A stretch of 64,000 nucleotides of DNA from Arctic95D-9 sp035967665 (GTDB lineage: Bacteria; Verrucomicrobiota; Verrucomicrobiia; Verrucomicrobiales; DEV007): the NCBI GenBank assembly GCA_035967665.1, contig JAYWLB010000084.1, positions 1 to 64,000 of the forward strand. Direction: 5' to 3'. Below, piece by piece: positions 16,865 through 25,643 of the stretch. A model generated the notes under the pieces. It saw only the letters and a list, made by a program, of their open reading frames with translations, did no database searches and was not told where the DNA came from. Numbering within the stretch: position 1 is the first letter of the stretch; every line of letters starts with the position of its first letter. The translations under genes and the position numbers were made by a program.

Positions 16865-18136
16865 ATGAAGTTTCCCACTCTGATTATCCTTGCCGTTTGG
16901 GTCTTTGGTGGCGGAAGCCTTATCGCCGATGAGTTTCAGAATCGTTCCGATCATGCGCCGGCTGATCCGGTTTATCTTCCCGGTGTGAGTCTTGCGACAG
17001 GAATCTCGGAAATAACCGGGGTCGCGATTTCACCTCTTCTCGGCGTGAGCGGAGTGGGACTTTGGACCTACTATCGAACTCCCGCGGAGCATAGAGGGGC
17101 TCTGCCCTGGTATTGCCAACCGGTCGCCTGGGGCATCGGGCTTTTTATTCTCACACTCTGTCTTTTCAAGGACACCCTGGGTGCGATGCTGCCGCCCTTT
17201 TTTAAGAAGCCTCTCGACCTTATTGAACTCTTTGAAAATAAAGCGAGTGCTTTGATCGCCAGTGCTGCTTTCGTGCCTCTCGTTGTGAATCAGATTTCGG
17301 TTCATTTCGCGGCGACGGGGGCCCCGGCAGCGGGAACCGGAGCTCTGATATGTGACACCCCGATTGCGCAGATTCCTTCGATGGCGGCGGTCTCATTCAG
17401 CTTGCACTGGTTGTTGCTTCCTCTCTGTCTCGTCGGTTTTTTCCTCGTCTGGATTGTGAGCCATGCCATCAACATTCTCATCCTCCTGTCTCCCTTCGCT
17501 TTGCTCGATACCCTGTTGAAAGCTGCCCGGCTCAGCCTTCTTTCCGTTTTGGCGGTGGCCTACGCGGTCAATCCTATACTCGCTGCCATTTTGTCTGGAG
17601 CCGTAATTCTTCTGGCCGCGATGCTCGCTCCCACCGCCTTCCGGTTCGCCGTTTTCGGAACGGTTATGGGAACGGACTACCTGCGTTCTTTATTCTGGAA
17701 AGAACGGGAGTCTGAATCGGTTCGGGGATTTCTCGTCAGGGGGGACGCGAAGCGGCTAAGGGCCCGTTCTTTCGGATCTCTCCGCCGGTCTCCTGATGGA
17801 GCTATCATTTTCGAGAGCCGCTTTTGTTTCTTCGGACCGTTGCGGTCCCTTCAACTGAAGGATTCAGGGGCTCTCATGATTAGAAACGGATTGTTGTTTC
17901 CTTCCGTTTTGCGTTCAGGGGAAGAAGGCGGGGCATCGCAATGTCTGTTTCATCTCCTCCCGCGGCATCGTCATCAGATTTACCGTATTTCGGAAGAGCT
18001 GGGAATGGGAGAGGCGCGGGAAACGGCTTTGAATCGCGGGATCGTCGCGATGAAGGCGTGGCTCAGGGATACGCTGCGAGTCGGAAAGGGGACAGTGATT
18101 TCTCAGGGTTCTGAAGGGGGGCGTGAAGCAGGCTGA
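16865..18136 (+). CDS. Polytopic membrane protein of unknown function
   Basis: I do not recognise this 423-residue protein. It has a cleavable signal or first helix (1-21), then four to six hydrophobic segments between about 95 and 275 (for example WGIGLFILTLCLF and LSVLAVAYAVNPILAAILSGAVILLAAML). These are followed by a basic, largely soluble C-terminal third rich in Arg and Phe. The last 34 bp overlap the 3' end of the convergent ECF sigma gene, an unusual tail-to-tail overlap. There is no partner on the same strand. Confidence 0.7.
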   Translation: MKFPTLIILAVWVFGGGSLIADEFQNRSDHAPADPVYLPGVSLATGISEITGVAISPLLGVSGVGLWTYYRTPAEHRGALPWYCQPVAWGIGLFILTLCLFKDTLGAMLPPFFKKPLDLIELFENKASALIASAAFVPLVVNQISVHFAATGAPAAGTGALICDTPIAQIPSMAAVSFSLHWLLLPLCLVGFFLVWIVSHAINILILLSPFALLDTLLKAARLSLLSVLAVAYAVNPILAAILSGAVILLAAMLAPTAFRFAVFGTVMGTDYLRSLFWKERESESVRGFLVRGDAKRLRARSFGSLRRSPDGAIIFESRFCFFGPLRSLQLKDSGALMIRNGLLFPSVLRSGEEGGASQCLFHLLPRHRHQIYRISEELGMGEARETALNRGIVAMKAWLRDTLRVGKGTVISQGSEGGREAG

Positions 18137-18846
18137 TCTGCCTTCATTGTTTCCGCCATGACATTGCGTAGATAACGGAGTTCGTCTTCGATATCTTCCG
18201 GATTGGAAACGGTGTTTGACACTATCTCACGAATCTCCTTCTTCAGGCGCATCTGGAACCGGGTCGCAGCGACCGCGAGGTGATTCTCCGAAATTTCAAA
18301 CGTTTCGCAGATTGCGGAACGCATTTTCGGGTTGTCGTTTCGGCCCTCAATGATGCCAAAGAGGGCTTCCCCGAAAGCTTCCTTGTTCTGGGAGGCGAAG
18401 TATTCCTGAACCTTTCTCACCGCTGCATCCATGATTCGCTGGGCCCATTCCCGATCGAAAATTTCGAGGACCGGCTCAAACGATGATTCAATGTCATCGT
18501 CTTCGAGATGCTCCGTTTTGGAGCGATCCCGTTTGTCGGCGTTCTCCGAGCGGTGGCGGTCGATGAGAAAATACTGAACGCTTTTGAGAATGTAATTTCT
18601 CGCGCGGCCGGATTGCTTTACGTTCGTGAATCCACCTGAGCGGATAAACTTCAGGAGGAAATCCTGAACGGCGTCCTCCGCTTCGATTTTTGAGAGACCG
18701 GTTCGTTCGATGAAGGCGAGAATCGGCGCTCGATACTCCCGGCAGAGCGACTCGAGCGCTTTAGCGGCCATGGCAGGGTCACTGTCACGGGATAGACGGA
18801 TGTATGTCCATCGAGTGGTTGGGAAATTACTCAAAGGCGGCGGCAT
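18103..18846 (-). CDS. ECF-like RNA polymerase sigma factor, kinase-linked
   Basis: A 247-residue sigma-70-like protein. Region 2 is at about 25-100 (KIEAEDAVQDFLLKFIRSGGF, with the following ARNYILKSVQYFLIDRHRS helix) and a weak region 4 follows at about 175-215 (CETFEISENHLAVAATRFQMRLK). Long spacer and tail segments make it larger than a standard ECF factor. Sigma factors of this build are commonly found next to Ser/Thr kinases in planctomycetes and verrucomicrobia. Here the kinase gene diverges from it across 234 bp. It may be activated by phosphorylation instead of a membrane anti-sigma factor, since none is encoded nearby. Confidence 0.8.
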   Translation of the reverse strand: MPPPLSNFPTTRWTYIRLSRDSDPAMAAKALESLCREYRAPILAFIERTGLSKIEAEDAVQDFLLKFIRSGGFTNVKQSGRARNYILKSVQYFLIDRHRSENADKRDRSKTEHLEDDDIESSFEPVLEIFDREWAQRIMDAAVRKVQEYFASQNKEAFGEALFGIIEGRNDNPKMRSAICETFEISENHLAVAATRFQMRLKKEIREIVSNTVSNPEDIEDELRYLRNVMAETMKADQPASRPPSEP

Positions 18847-19080
18847 TCACAGAGATTCTACTATTGCAGCGGGAACACTTCTATCTTCGCAAGTTTGAAA
18901 ATTCATGCAATCTCTTAAACCCTTTTTTCCGGTGTAATCATACCTCTTCTATGACGTAGTAGGTAGTTGGCTGCTTATTCGTGTAAATATGGGCGTCCTA
19001 ATGAGTTTGAATTGTGTATTTTTCCGGTTTCGGGTTGGCAAGTTTGTTTCGAGTTTGAGAGGGTAACTCCCTCTGCGATC

Positions 19081-22000
19081 ATGTCTGAGGACGTTCCCAA
19101 TTATACGAGGCTTTTTGATGCCGCTTTAGAAGATACTGATTCGGTTGATTCATCTCATGAGTCGATCGGATCGTTGGGTGGCTATGATCTGCTGGAAAAG
19201 ATCGGTGAAGGTGGCATGGGGCTCATCTGGAAGGCGAGAGAACCGAAGACCGGTCGAATCGTTGCCTTGAAGCAGCTTCGCTTCATCGATGCGGCGATGG
19301 ACTCTGATCGGGCCACTGAGGCGGCGATGCGCTTTGATCGGGAGATTGGTCTGGCGTCCCGTCTTGAGCATCCCGGAATCGCGAGGGTATACGAAACGGG
19401 AACAGATGAAGCGAGTGGGAGTCCTTTTTTTACGATGGAGCTGGTCGAGGGCGAACCGCTCACCGGTGAGGGCTGCACTGAGAAAGAGAAGGTGGCGCTG
19501 CTGATGGCGGTGTGTGATGCCGTTGAGCATGCCCACCGGAACGGGATTATTCACCGGGATTTGAAGCCTGCCAATATTCTCGTGAACAATGAAGGAGAGG
19601 TGAAAATCCTCGACTTCGGCGTAGCGCGCGCTTTGCAGGAGAGTGAAATCCGTTCGGATTTGTTTGCAGAGGATCCCGCAATGACGATCTCGAGGAATGG
19701 AGAGATTTTCGGGACGCCTCAGTTCATGGCACCGGAACAGGCAAGGGGCGAATCCTCGCTTTCGGATACAAGAACCGATGTTTTTGCGCTCGGCGCCCTT
19801 CTCTTCAGGATCCTCACGGGGGAGTTTGCGCATTCTGAAAAAGGGGGCACCTGGGAAGTGATCAGCAGGGTTGCAGCGGGGAATATCAGGCGTCCAAGGG
19901 ACGTAGGTTCCGTGAAGATCTCTGTGGACCTTGAGGCGATCCTGATGAAAGCGCTCGCATACGCTCCAGACGACCGTTACAGCTCAGCAGGGGGGCTTCG
20001 TCGCGATCTTGAGCACTATTTAAAAGGCGAGCCGGTTACGGCGCAAACCTTGACCGCGGCCTACTGGTTGAAGCGGCATATCCACCGTCATTCAACGGAG
20101 TGGATAGCAGGTCTTTCTATCATATTGTTAGTCATTCTTGCTGCGATTGCCTGGAGTATACAGCGGGCGCGATTCGTTGAAGAGCAGGTTCGCTTGCGGG
20201 AAAGAGCGGAGGCCGAAGAGAGGGGCTCGAAAGAGGCTCAGAGCAAATCCTTCGTGCGAATCGCCCGCGATCTCCGTGAGACAGGGGCAAAGGCGGAGGC
20301 GTTACCTTATCTGGCGCAGGCAATCAAGCTGGATCCTGATAACCGTATCGCCCGGGCATCATTAGCTGCCGCGATGCAGCAGTTCCCGAACTTGAGAAGA
20401 GCCTCCTCGACGGTTCGGTTTTCGGGGGCTGCAAAAGAAGTTGTTTTTGATCCGGACGGAAACTGGTATGCCGTTGCTATTCTAGGTGTCGGTATTCATT
20501 TTTATGATATTAGAACCAACGAGTTGATTCGTGAGATTCACGAAACCGGGAAGGTCGTTAAGATGCGTCTTGTTCCGGAGTCGGGCGGCAGCATCGTGGC
20601 TGCGTTTCGTGATTTCGATAACGAAGCGCGGAGAGATGAGGATTCCGGTTCCCTCGTTTTCATTACTCCGGCGAAAGGTGTCGTTGCGCGAATTGATACT
20701 CCGCAATATGTCTCCTACTTTGATTTTTCAAGTGAGGGGAGCAGGGTGGTTCTGAGTTTCCCGCAGTTAGGGGAGACCTCCGGAGGAATCGAAGTGCTCG
20801 ACATTTCCGACTTTTCCAATCCCACTGTTATCTCACGCCTCGCGATTGTTTTAGCCGATGGCTTGTCCCCCTGGGCTCTGATCTCGGAAGATGAAAATCT
20901 GATTCATTATACAACGGCGGGTCGTGAAGGGGCTCTCTACCGGTTTGATGTCAGGACCGGTGAATCGCAGATGACTTCCATCGTGTCACGCCCGGTCGAA
21001 TCGCGGCCTTATGCGTTGATTCATTTCAACAATTCCGCTGATGGACGCATTGCGGTGAGCGGATTGGGGGGGCAGATTGCGGTTTGGAAGGATGATGTCG
21101 CATCGGGGGCGGAGCTTTTATGGGAAGAAACAGTGGAGAAAGCAGGGCTGATTCGGAATTGTCGATTTTCGGAGGATGACCGGTATTTGACGGCGGCAAC
21201 GACGAGGGGACAGGCATTGGTGTGGGACAGTCACACGGGGGAACGATTGGCGACGATCGAACACGGCGAGAGGGTTCTGGCGAGTATGTTTTCAACGAAT
21301 CCTGAGGACACCTTTTTACTTACTCAAAGCGAGACGGACCGGTTCCGCCTCTGGGATTGGAAAACGGGGAAGGAGTTGGGGCACCCGTTGGAGGGGGGGC
21401 AGCGGATTCTGACGGCTAAGTTTTCTCCGGAGGGTAGAAAACTTCTCGTGGGGCGTCATAATCATGTGAGAATGTGGGGTGTCGAACCGAGACAATGGGA
21501 ACCGGTCGTTTTGAATTGCGGAGTGCCTCTTAATGCGGTTCGAATTGATTCGGAAAGAAATCGGATTCTGGCAACATCATTTGAGTCCGGAAAGGCGATG
21601 GTCATCAGCATTCCGACTGGTGAGAAGCTGGGAGAGTGGGCGCACCGTTCTAATCACGCTCCGCAGATGAGCAGTCATCACATGCCTGCCGAAATGTCAG
21701 CGGACGGGTGTTATTTTGCCACGGTGGAGTCTGAAGGTGAGGTAGTTGTGCGGCGGCGGGGGAACTTTTCCGAGATCCGGATTCCTGTCGCCTCCTCACC
21801 CACGGCATTTGCGTTTCATCCCGAAGAGGACTTGTTTGCGGTGGGAAATACGGAGGGGAAAACCGTGGTATATGCTCTGGATCAGTCGGGATCGAACGAG
21901 GCCGCAAAAGAGGTGAAACGGTTGGAAGGTTCAGACCTTCATGTTCGGGAATTCTACCAATGGAATCAGGAGCACGATGCGGGGAAACTGAACCCCCATC

Positions 22001-22872
22001 GCAATTTTATCAGTCAAATCGCCTTTGCCCCGGTCGGAGATCGTCTCATTTCAATTGAGTCACCACGGGCAACGCACAATCTCTACGATTTGAAGAAGGG
22101 CACTTTGGTTGACGGCCCGCGGGTGGCGAGCGAAACGATTCATGATCTGAAAGTAACTCCGGACGGACGCTTTTCACTCATTGGGGGAGATGGTCATTAC
22201 ACTCGAATGATCACCCTGGAGAACGGCCATTCCTATGGGCCGGCACGCCATCATTCCTCAGCCATTCAAAAGCTCTCTGTCGGCTCCGATTCGAAACGTT
22301 TCGCCAGTGCATCCGCGGAAGGGGAGGTGAAATTTTGGAATATCACTCCGACAGGTGAGAATGACCCTGTCGTTATTCCACCCCGGGGAGCGCCTGTGAT
22401 TTCGATGGCGTGTTCGTTAGACGGAGTTCTATGCGCCACAGGTGATACCGATGGTAAGGTGAAGCTGTGGTTGATGGAGACCGGGGAAACCCTCTGTGAT
22501 CCCCTCGAGGTCGGTGTCGCGGTCAATGACCTCGCTTTCCACGCGAAATACCCACTGCTCGTGGCTGCGTGTGAAGATGGATCGATTCGCCTCTGGGAGA
22601 TCCCGTCGGGCAAGGGGCGCTGTGCCAGTGAGTTCGCGACTTTGGCGGAAACGATGGCGGGATTGTTTCTCAATGAGAATGGCGTTCCCCAGGTCGGTGC
22701 CGTCTATCAGTATGATCAAATGAAATCACGATTTCGTGATCGCTATGAGGCGCAGATCCGCGAGCGGGCGAAGACTCCCGATTATCGACCCGACGAATAC
22801 CACAGGCTTGCCTACGAAATACTCGACTTTCCTCCGATTAAAGAGCCTGACTGGATGCTGAAGGACGATTGA
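19081..22872 (+). CDS. Membrane Ser/Thr protein kinase with WD40-like C-terminal propeller
   Basis: A 1263-residue protein from ATG 19081; a 38-residue upstream extension has no kinase homology. The kinase domain (about 35-315) is complete: glycine loop IGEGGMG 41-47, Lys64 in VALK, HRDLKPAN 158-165 with catalytic Asp160, and DFG 178-180. One transmembrane helix lies near 341-360, then a coiled/TPR-like stretch (ALPYLAQAIKLDPDNR). About 800 residues of WD40-like repeats follow, such as FSPEGRKLLVGRHNHVRMW and GDTDGKVKLWLMETGE. The tail probably senses a ligand or scaffolds substrates. The divergent ECF sigma gene is a likely functional partner. Confidence 0.93.
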   Translation: MSEDVPNYTRLFDAALEDTDSVDSSHESIGSLGGYDLLEKIGEGGMGLIWKAREPKTGRIVALKQLRFIDAAMDSDRATEAAMRFDREIGLASRLEHPGIARVYETGTDEASGSPFFTMELVEGEPLTGEGCTEKEKVALLMAVCDAVEHAHRNGIIHRDLKPANILVNNEGEVKILDFGVARALQESEIRSDLFAEDPAMTISRNGEIFGTPQFMAPEQARGESSLSDTRTDVFALGALLFRILTGEFAHSEKGGTWEVISRVAAGNIRRPRDVGSVKISVDLEAILMKALAYAPDDRYSSAGGLRRDLEHYLKGEPVTAQTLTAAYWLKRHIHRHSTEWIAGLSIILLVILAAIAWSIQRARFVEEQVRLRERAEAEERGSKEAQSKSFVRIARDLRETGAKAEALPYLAQAIKLDPDNRIARASLAAAMQQFPNLRRASSTVRFSGAAKEVVFDPDGNWYAVAILGVGIHFYDIRTNELIREIHETGKVVKMRLVPESGGSIVAAFRDFDNEARRDEDSGSLVFITPAKGVVARIDTPQYVSYFDFSSEGSRVVLSFPQLGETSGGIEVLDISDFSNPTVISRLAIVLADGLSPWALISEDENLIHYTTAGREGALYRFDVRTGESQMTSIVSRPVESRPYALIHFNNSADGRIAVSGLGGQIAVWKDDVASGAELLWEETVEKAGLIRNCRFSEDDRYLTAATTRGQALVWDSHTGERLATIEHGERVLASMFSTNPEDTFLLTQSETDRFRLWDWKTGKELGHPLEGGQRILTAKFSPEGRKLLVGRHNHVRMWGVEPRQWEPVVLNCGVPLNAVRIDSERNRILATSFESGKAMVISIPTGEKLGEWAHRSNHAPQMSSHHMPAEMSADGCYFATVESEGEVVVRRRGNFSEIRIPVASSPTAFAFHPEEDLFAVGNTEGKTVVYALDQSGSNEAAKEVKRLEGSDLHVREFYQWNQEHDAGKLNPHRNFISQIAFAPVGDRLISIESPRATHNLYDLKKGTLVDGPRVASETIHDLKVTPDGRFSLIGGDGHYTRMITLENGHSYGPARHHSSAIQKLSVGSDSKRFASASAEGEVKFWNITPTGENDPVVIPPRGAPVISMACSLDGVLCATGDTDGKVKLWLMETGETLCDPLEVGVAVNDLAFHAKYPLLVAACEDGSIRLWEIPSGKGRCASEFATLAETMAGLFLNENGVPQVGAVYQYDQMKSRFRDRYEAQIRERAKTPDYRPDEYHRLAYEILDFPPIKEPDWMLKDD

Positions 22873-22975
22873 GGCACAAGTAGGCGTGAACGCGGTTGAG
22901 GGGGGGAATTTATTGAGATTTTCCCGAGAAGAGTTTAAAGCTATCGCGTGGTTCCGAACGTAACCTCCGATACTC

Positions 22976-24415
22976 ATGAGCGCTCCTCACATTCCTATTC
23001 TTCGCCAGGGGAAACCCTATGTCAGTCTTGATGTGCAAACCGTTCCCAAACTGGGGACAGATGAAGCCGCAGCCGAGATCAGTTTTGCCTGCTCGGACAT
23101 GATCAAATATGATCTGCACAAGATGGGGGATGCCCGTGAGGCACTGAAGAAGTTCAGTTGCGAGGAGCTTGTTGAGATTACGAAGAAGGCCGGCGAAATC
23201 TTCCTGCATGATGATCTTCCTATCGGAATCGAAGGGGAGATGCAATCACCTGAGGACTATGTCCTCGCTCTTGCTTCGACGAGTGGTCTTCCGCATTCGC
23301 TCATTCGCATGAACATGACCCGTCTCGGCGGTATCTTTGGCCAGATCGACGATATTTTTCAGGGACTTACCCGTGGGCTCTCCTGGGGGGTCCTCGATAA
23401 AGGTTATGGTGAACAGGGCGGCGCTCCGGTGAGCTTTTCACCGACAACAAACGAGCTCGCGGTGATTCTTCCCAGTAACTCTCCGGCAGTGAATGCTCTC
23501 TGGATTCCGGCCATTGCGATGAAGGTGCCTGTGCTCCTGAAACCAGGTCGCGAGGAACCATGGACCCCGTGGCGCATCATTCAGGCTTTTATCAAAGCGG
23601 GCTGTCCTGCGGAGGCATTCAACCTTTATCCAACGCAACACGATGGATCCGGAGCGATCATTCGTCGCGCCGGTCGTGTCATGCTTTTCGGTGATGATTC
23701 GACGGTGAAACAATACGAAAACGACGAGCGGATCGAGGTCCACGGGACCGGTTATTCGAAGTTTGTGATCGGCGAGGATGAAATTGAAAACTGGGAACAG
23801 TATATCGACTCCATGGTTGAGTCTGTTTCAGCGAACTCGGGACGCAGTTGTATCTGCACTTCCTCGATCGTCGTTCCGAAATACGGTGACGAAATCGCCC
23901 ACGCCATTTCAAAGCGTCTCGCGGAAATCAAGCCGCTCGCCCAGGATGATCCTGAGGCGAAACTGTCCGGTTTCGCCAATCCGCAGTTTGCTGAATGGAT
24001 CAACGAAGCGGTTGAAGAGGGCCTTGAGTCGAGTGGATCAAAAGAGATCACCGCCGAGTATCGAGACGGAGAGCGCTTTCAGGAAAAAGACGGAATGAAC
24101 TACCTCCAACCGACGATCATCCGGGTGGATTCGTTCGACGAACCTCTTGCCCTCCGGGAGTTCCTTTTTCCGTTCGCCAGTGTCGTCGAGTGTCCTCAGG
24201 CCGAGGTGCTGGATAAGATAGGTTACTCGCTTGTCCTTACTGCGGTTACAAAAGACGCTGACTGGATCAACCAGCTCTTTGACTGCCCTGAGATTGAACG
24301 TCTCAATGTAGGAAATGTACCAACCAACCGGATCAGTTGGAATCAGCCTCACGAGGGAAACCTTTTCGAGTTCCTGTATACGCGCCGGTCCTTCGCATTT
24401 GCGGAGACTGCTTGA
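22976..24415 (+). CDS. Aldehyde dehydrogenase family protein
   Basis: A 479-residue ALDH-fold oxidoreductase. Recognition features are VPVLLKPGREEPWTPW in the cofactor domain, the active-site segment SANSGRSCICTSS with probable catalytic Cys292, and the C-terminal LNVGNVPTNRISWNQPHEG typical of the oligomerisation/substrate region. Its usual reaction is NAD(P)-dependent oxidation of an aldehyde to an acid (or the reverse via an acyl-CoA). Substrate unknown. The iron-type alcohol dehydrogenase follows after 19 bp, suggesting an alcohol-aldehyde-acid route. It opens a run of seven closely spaced plus-strand genes leading into the ATP-grasp/transglutaminase set. Confidence 0.85.
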   Translation: MSAPHIPILRQGKPYVSLDVQTVPKLGTDEAAAEISFACSDMIKYDLHKMGDAREALKKFSCEELVEITKKAGEIFLHDDLPIGIEGEMQSPEDYVLALASTSGLPHSLIRMNMTRLGGIFGQIDDIFQGLTRGLSWGVLDKGYGEQGGAPVSFSPTTNELAVILPSNSPAVNALWIPAIAMKVPVLLKPGREEPWTPWRIIQAFIKAGCPAEAFNLYPTQHDGSGAIIRRAGRVMLFGDDSTVKQYENDERIEVHGTGYSKFVIGEDEIENWEQYIDSMVESVSANSGRSCICTSSIVVPKYGDEIAHAISKRLAEIKPLAQDDPEAKLSGFANPQFAEWINEAVEEGLESSGSKEITAEYRDGERFQEKDGMNYLQPTIIRVDSFDEPLALREFLFPFASVVECPQAEVLDKIGYSLVLTAVTKDADWINQLFDCPEIERLNVGNVPTNRISWNQPHEGNLFEFLYTRRSFAFAETA

Positions 24416-24434
24416 TCGGTTAGGGTCTCCTGCG

Positions 24435-25610
24435 ATGTCACATAGTCCGTTTACGATTGAGTCCCTGTGTGAGGGGTTCGACATCCCTGATCGGGTTCAG
24501 GGCTTTTCCGATATTCCCGGAGGAAAGGTTATTTTCGGCTGTGGCACCGTTGACCGGGTTGGAGCGGAAGCGAGGGCACTCGGAGCGCGGCGGGTCCTTG
24601 TTGTGACCGATCCCGGTCTGGCGAGAACCAATGCGGTGGCTCGCGTCGTTGAATCAATTGAGGCGGCTGGTCTCGCCTCTGTTGTCTATGCGGAAGTGCA
24701 CGAGAATCCCACGACCCGGGATGTGGATCGTTGCGTTGCTGCCGCGAAAGAGGGGGACGTTGATTTGATTGTCGGTCTCGGCGGTGGTTCGAGCATGGAC
24801 ACCGCAAAAGGCTGCAATTTTCTGCTCACCAACGGGGGACAGATGAAAGACTACTGGGGCGTCGGAAAAGCGACTCAGCCAATGCTTCCATTGATTGCCG
24901 TTCCTACGACCTCAGGGACGGGAAGTGAGTGTCAGAGCTTTGCCCTGATTGCCGATGCCGAGTCTCATGCCAAGATGGCCTGTGGCGACAAAAAAGCCGC
25001 CGCGGCGGTGGCGATTCTGGATCCGGAACTCACGGTTACGATGCCGACTGCGGTAACCGCACATACCGGTATCGATGCGATCGCGCATGCCCTCGAAACG
25101 GCTGTGTGCTCCAATCGCACCGAAATGTCGTCGGAGTATTCACGTGCAGGGTGGATATTATTGGATAGCGGGTTGGCGAGAGTGCTCGAAGACCGGAATG
25201 ACCTCGAAGCGAGAGCCCGTATGCAACTCGGCTCGGCTTTCGCCGGAATCGCGATTGAAAATTCGATGCTGGGAATCGCTCATTCCTGTGCAAATCCGCT
25301 AACGGCTCATTTTAATGTTGTCCACGGACAGGCAGTTGGTACTATGCTGCCACATGTTATCAATTTTAACTCACGCCTCCCTGAGGTTGCTGCGATTTAC
25401 GCATCGCTATGCAAAGGGGGCGCTCTTGAGTCCCGGATTAAGGAACACCTCAGAATTTGCTCAATGGATAAGCCTCTCTCCGGGCTTGGAGTTTCAGAGG
25501 ATTCCATCGGAGTTCTCTCGGAAGAAGCTGCCAGGCAGTGGACTGCCCAATTCAACCCGGTCCCGGTTGATGCCAGTGACCTCGAAGGCGTCTACCGAAG
25601 CGCCTTTTGA
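24435..25610 (+). CDS. Iron-containing (group III) alcohol dehydrogenase
   Basis: A 391-residue protein from ATG 24435; a longer reading would overlap the ALDH gene by about 100 bp. It has the NAD-binding GGGSSMDTAK (116-125), PTTSGTGSE (158-166), and metal ligands Asp214, His218, His283 and His297, with the same 4/65/14 spacing as in FucO-type enzymes. It interconverts a primary or secondary alcohol and an aldehyde or ketone with NAD(P). Together with the ALDH 19 bp upstream it can act on a shared aldehyde. Only 33 bp separate it from the ATP-grasp gene. Confidence 0.93.
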   Translation: MSHSPFTIESLCEGFDIPDRVQGFSDIPGGKVIFGCGTVDRVGAEARALGARRVLVVTDPGLARTNAVARVVESIEAAGLASVVYAEVHENPTTRDVDRCVAAAKEGDVDLIVGLGGGSSMDTAKGCNFLLTNGGQMKDYWGVGKATQPMLPLIAVPTTSGTGSECQSFALIADAESHAKMACGDKKAAAAVAILDPELTVTMPTAVTAHTGIDAIAHALETAVCSNRTEMSSEYSRAGWILLDSGLARVLEDRNDLEARARMQLGSAFAGIAIENSMLGIAHSCANPLTAHFNVVHGQAVGTMLPHVINFNSRLPEVAAIYASLCKGGALESRIKEHLRICSMDKPLSGLGVSEDSIGVLSEEAARQWTAQFNPVPVDASDLEGVYRSAF

Positions 25611-25643
25611 GTGGTTTGAATTAAACCGTTACCTCTGATTGGC

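Noticed and set aside
18967..19080. 38-residue N-terminal extension of the Ser/Thr kinase
   Set aside because: It has no kinase similarity, and the ATG at 19081 gives a normal N-terminus 40 residues before the glycine loop.
24315..24434. Extension of the alcohol dehydrogenase into the ALDH gene
   Set aside because: It would overlap the ALDH C-terminus by about 100 bp and adds residues unlike any dehydrogenase.
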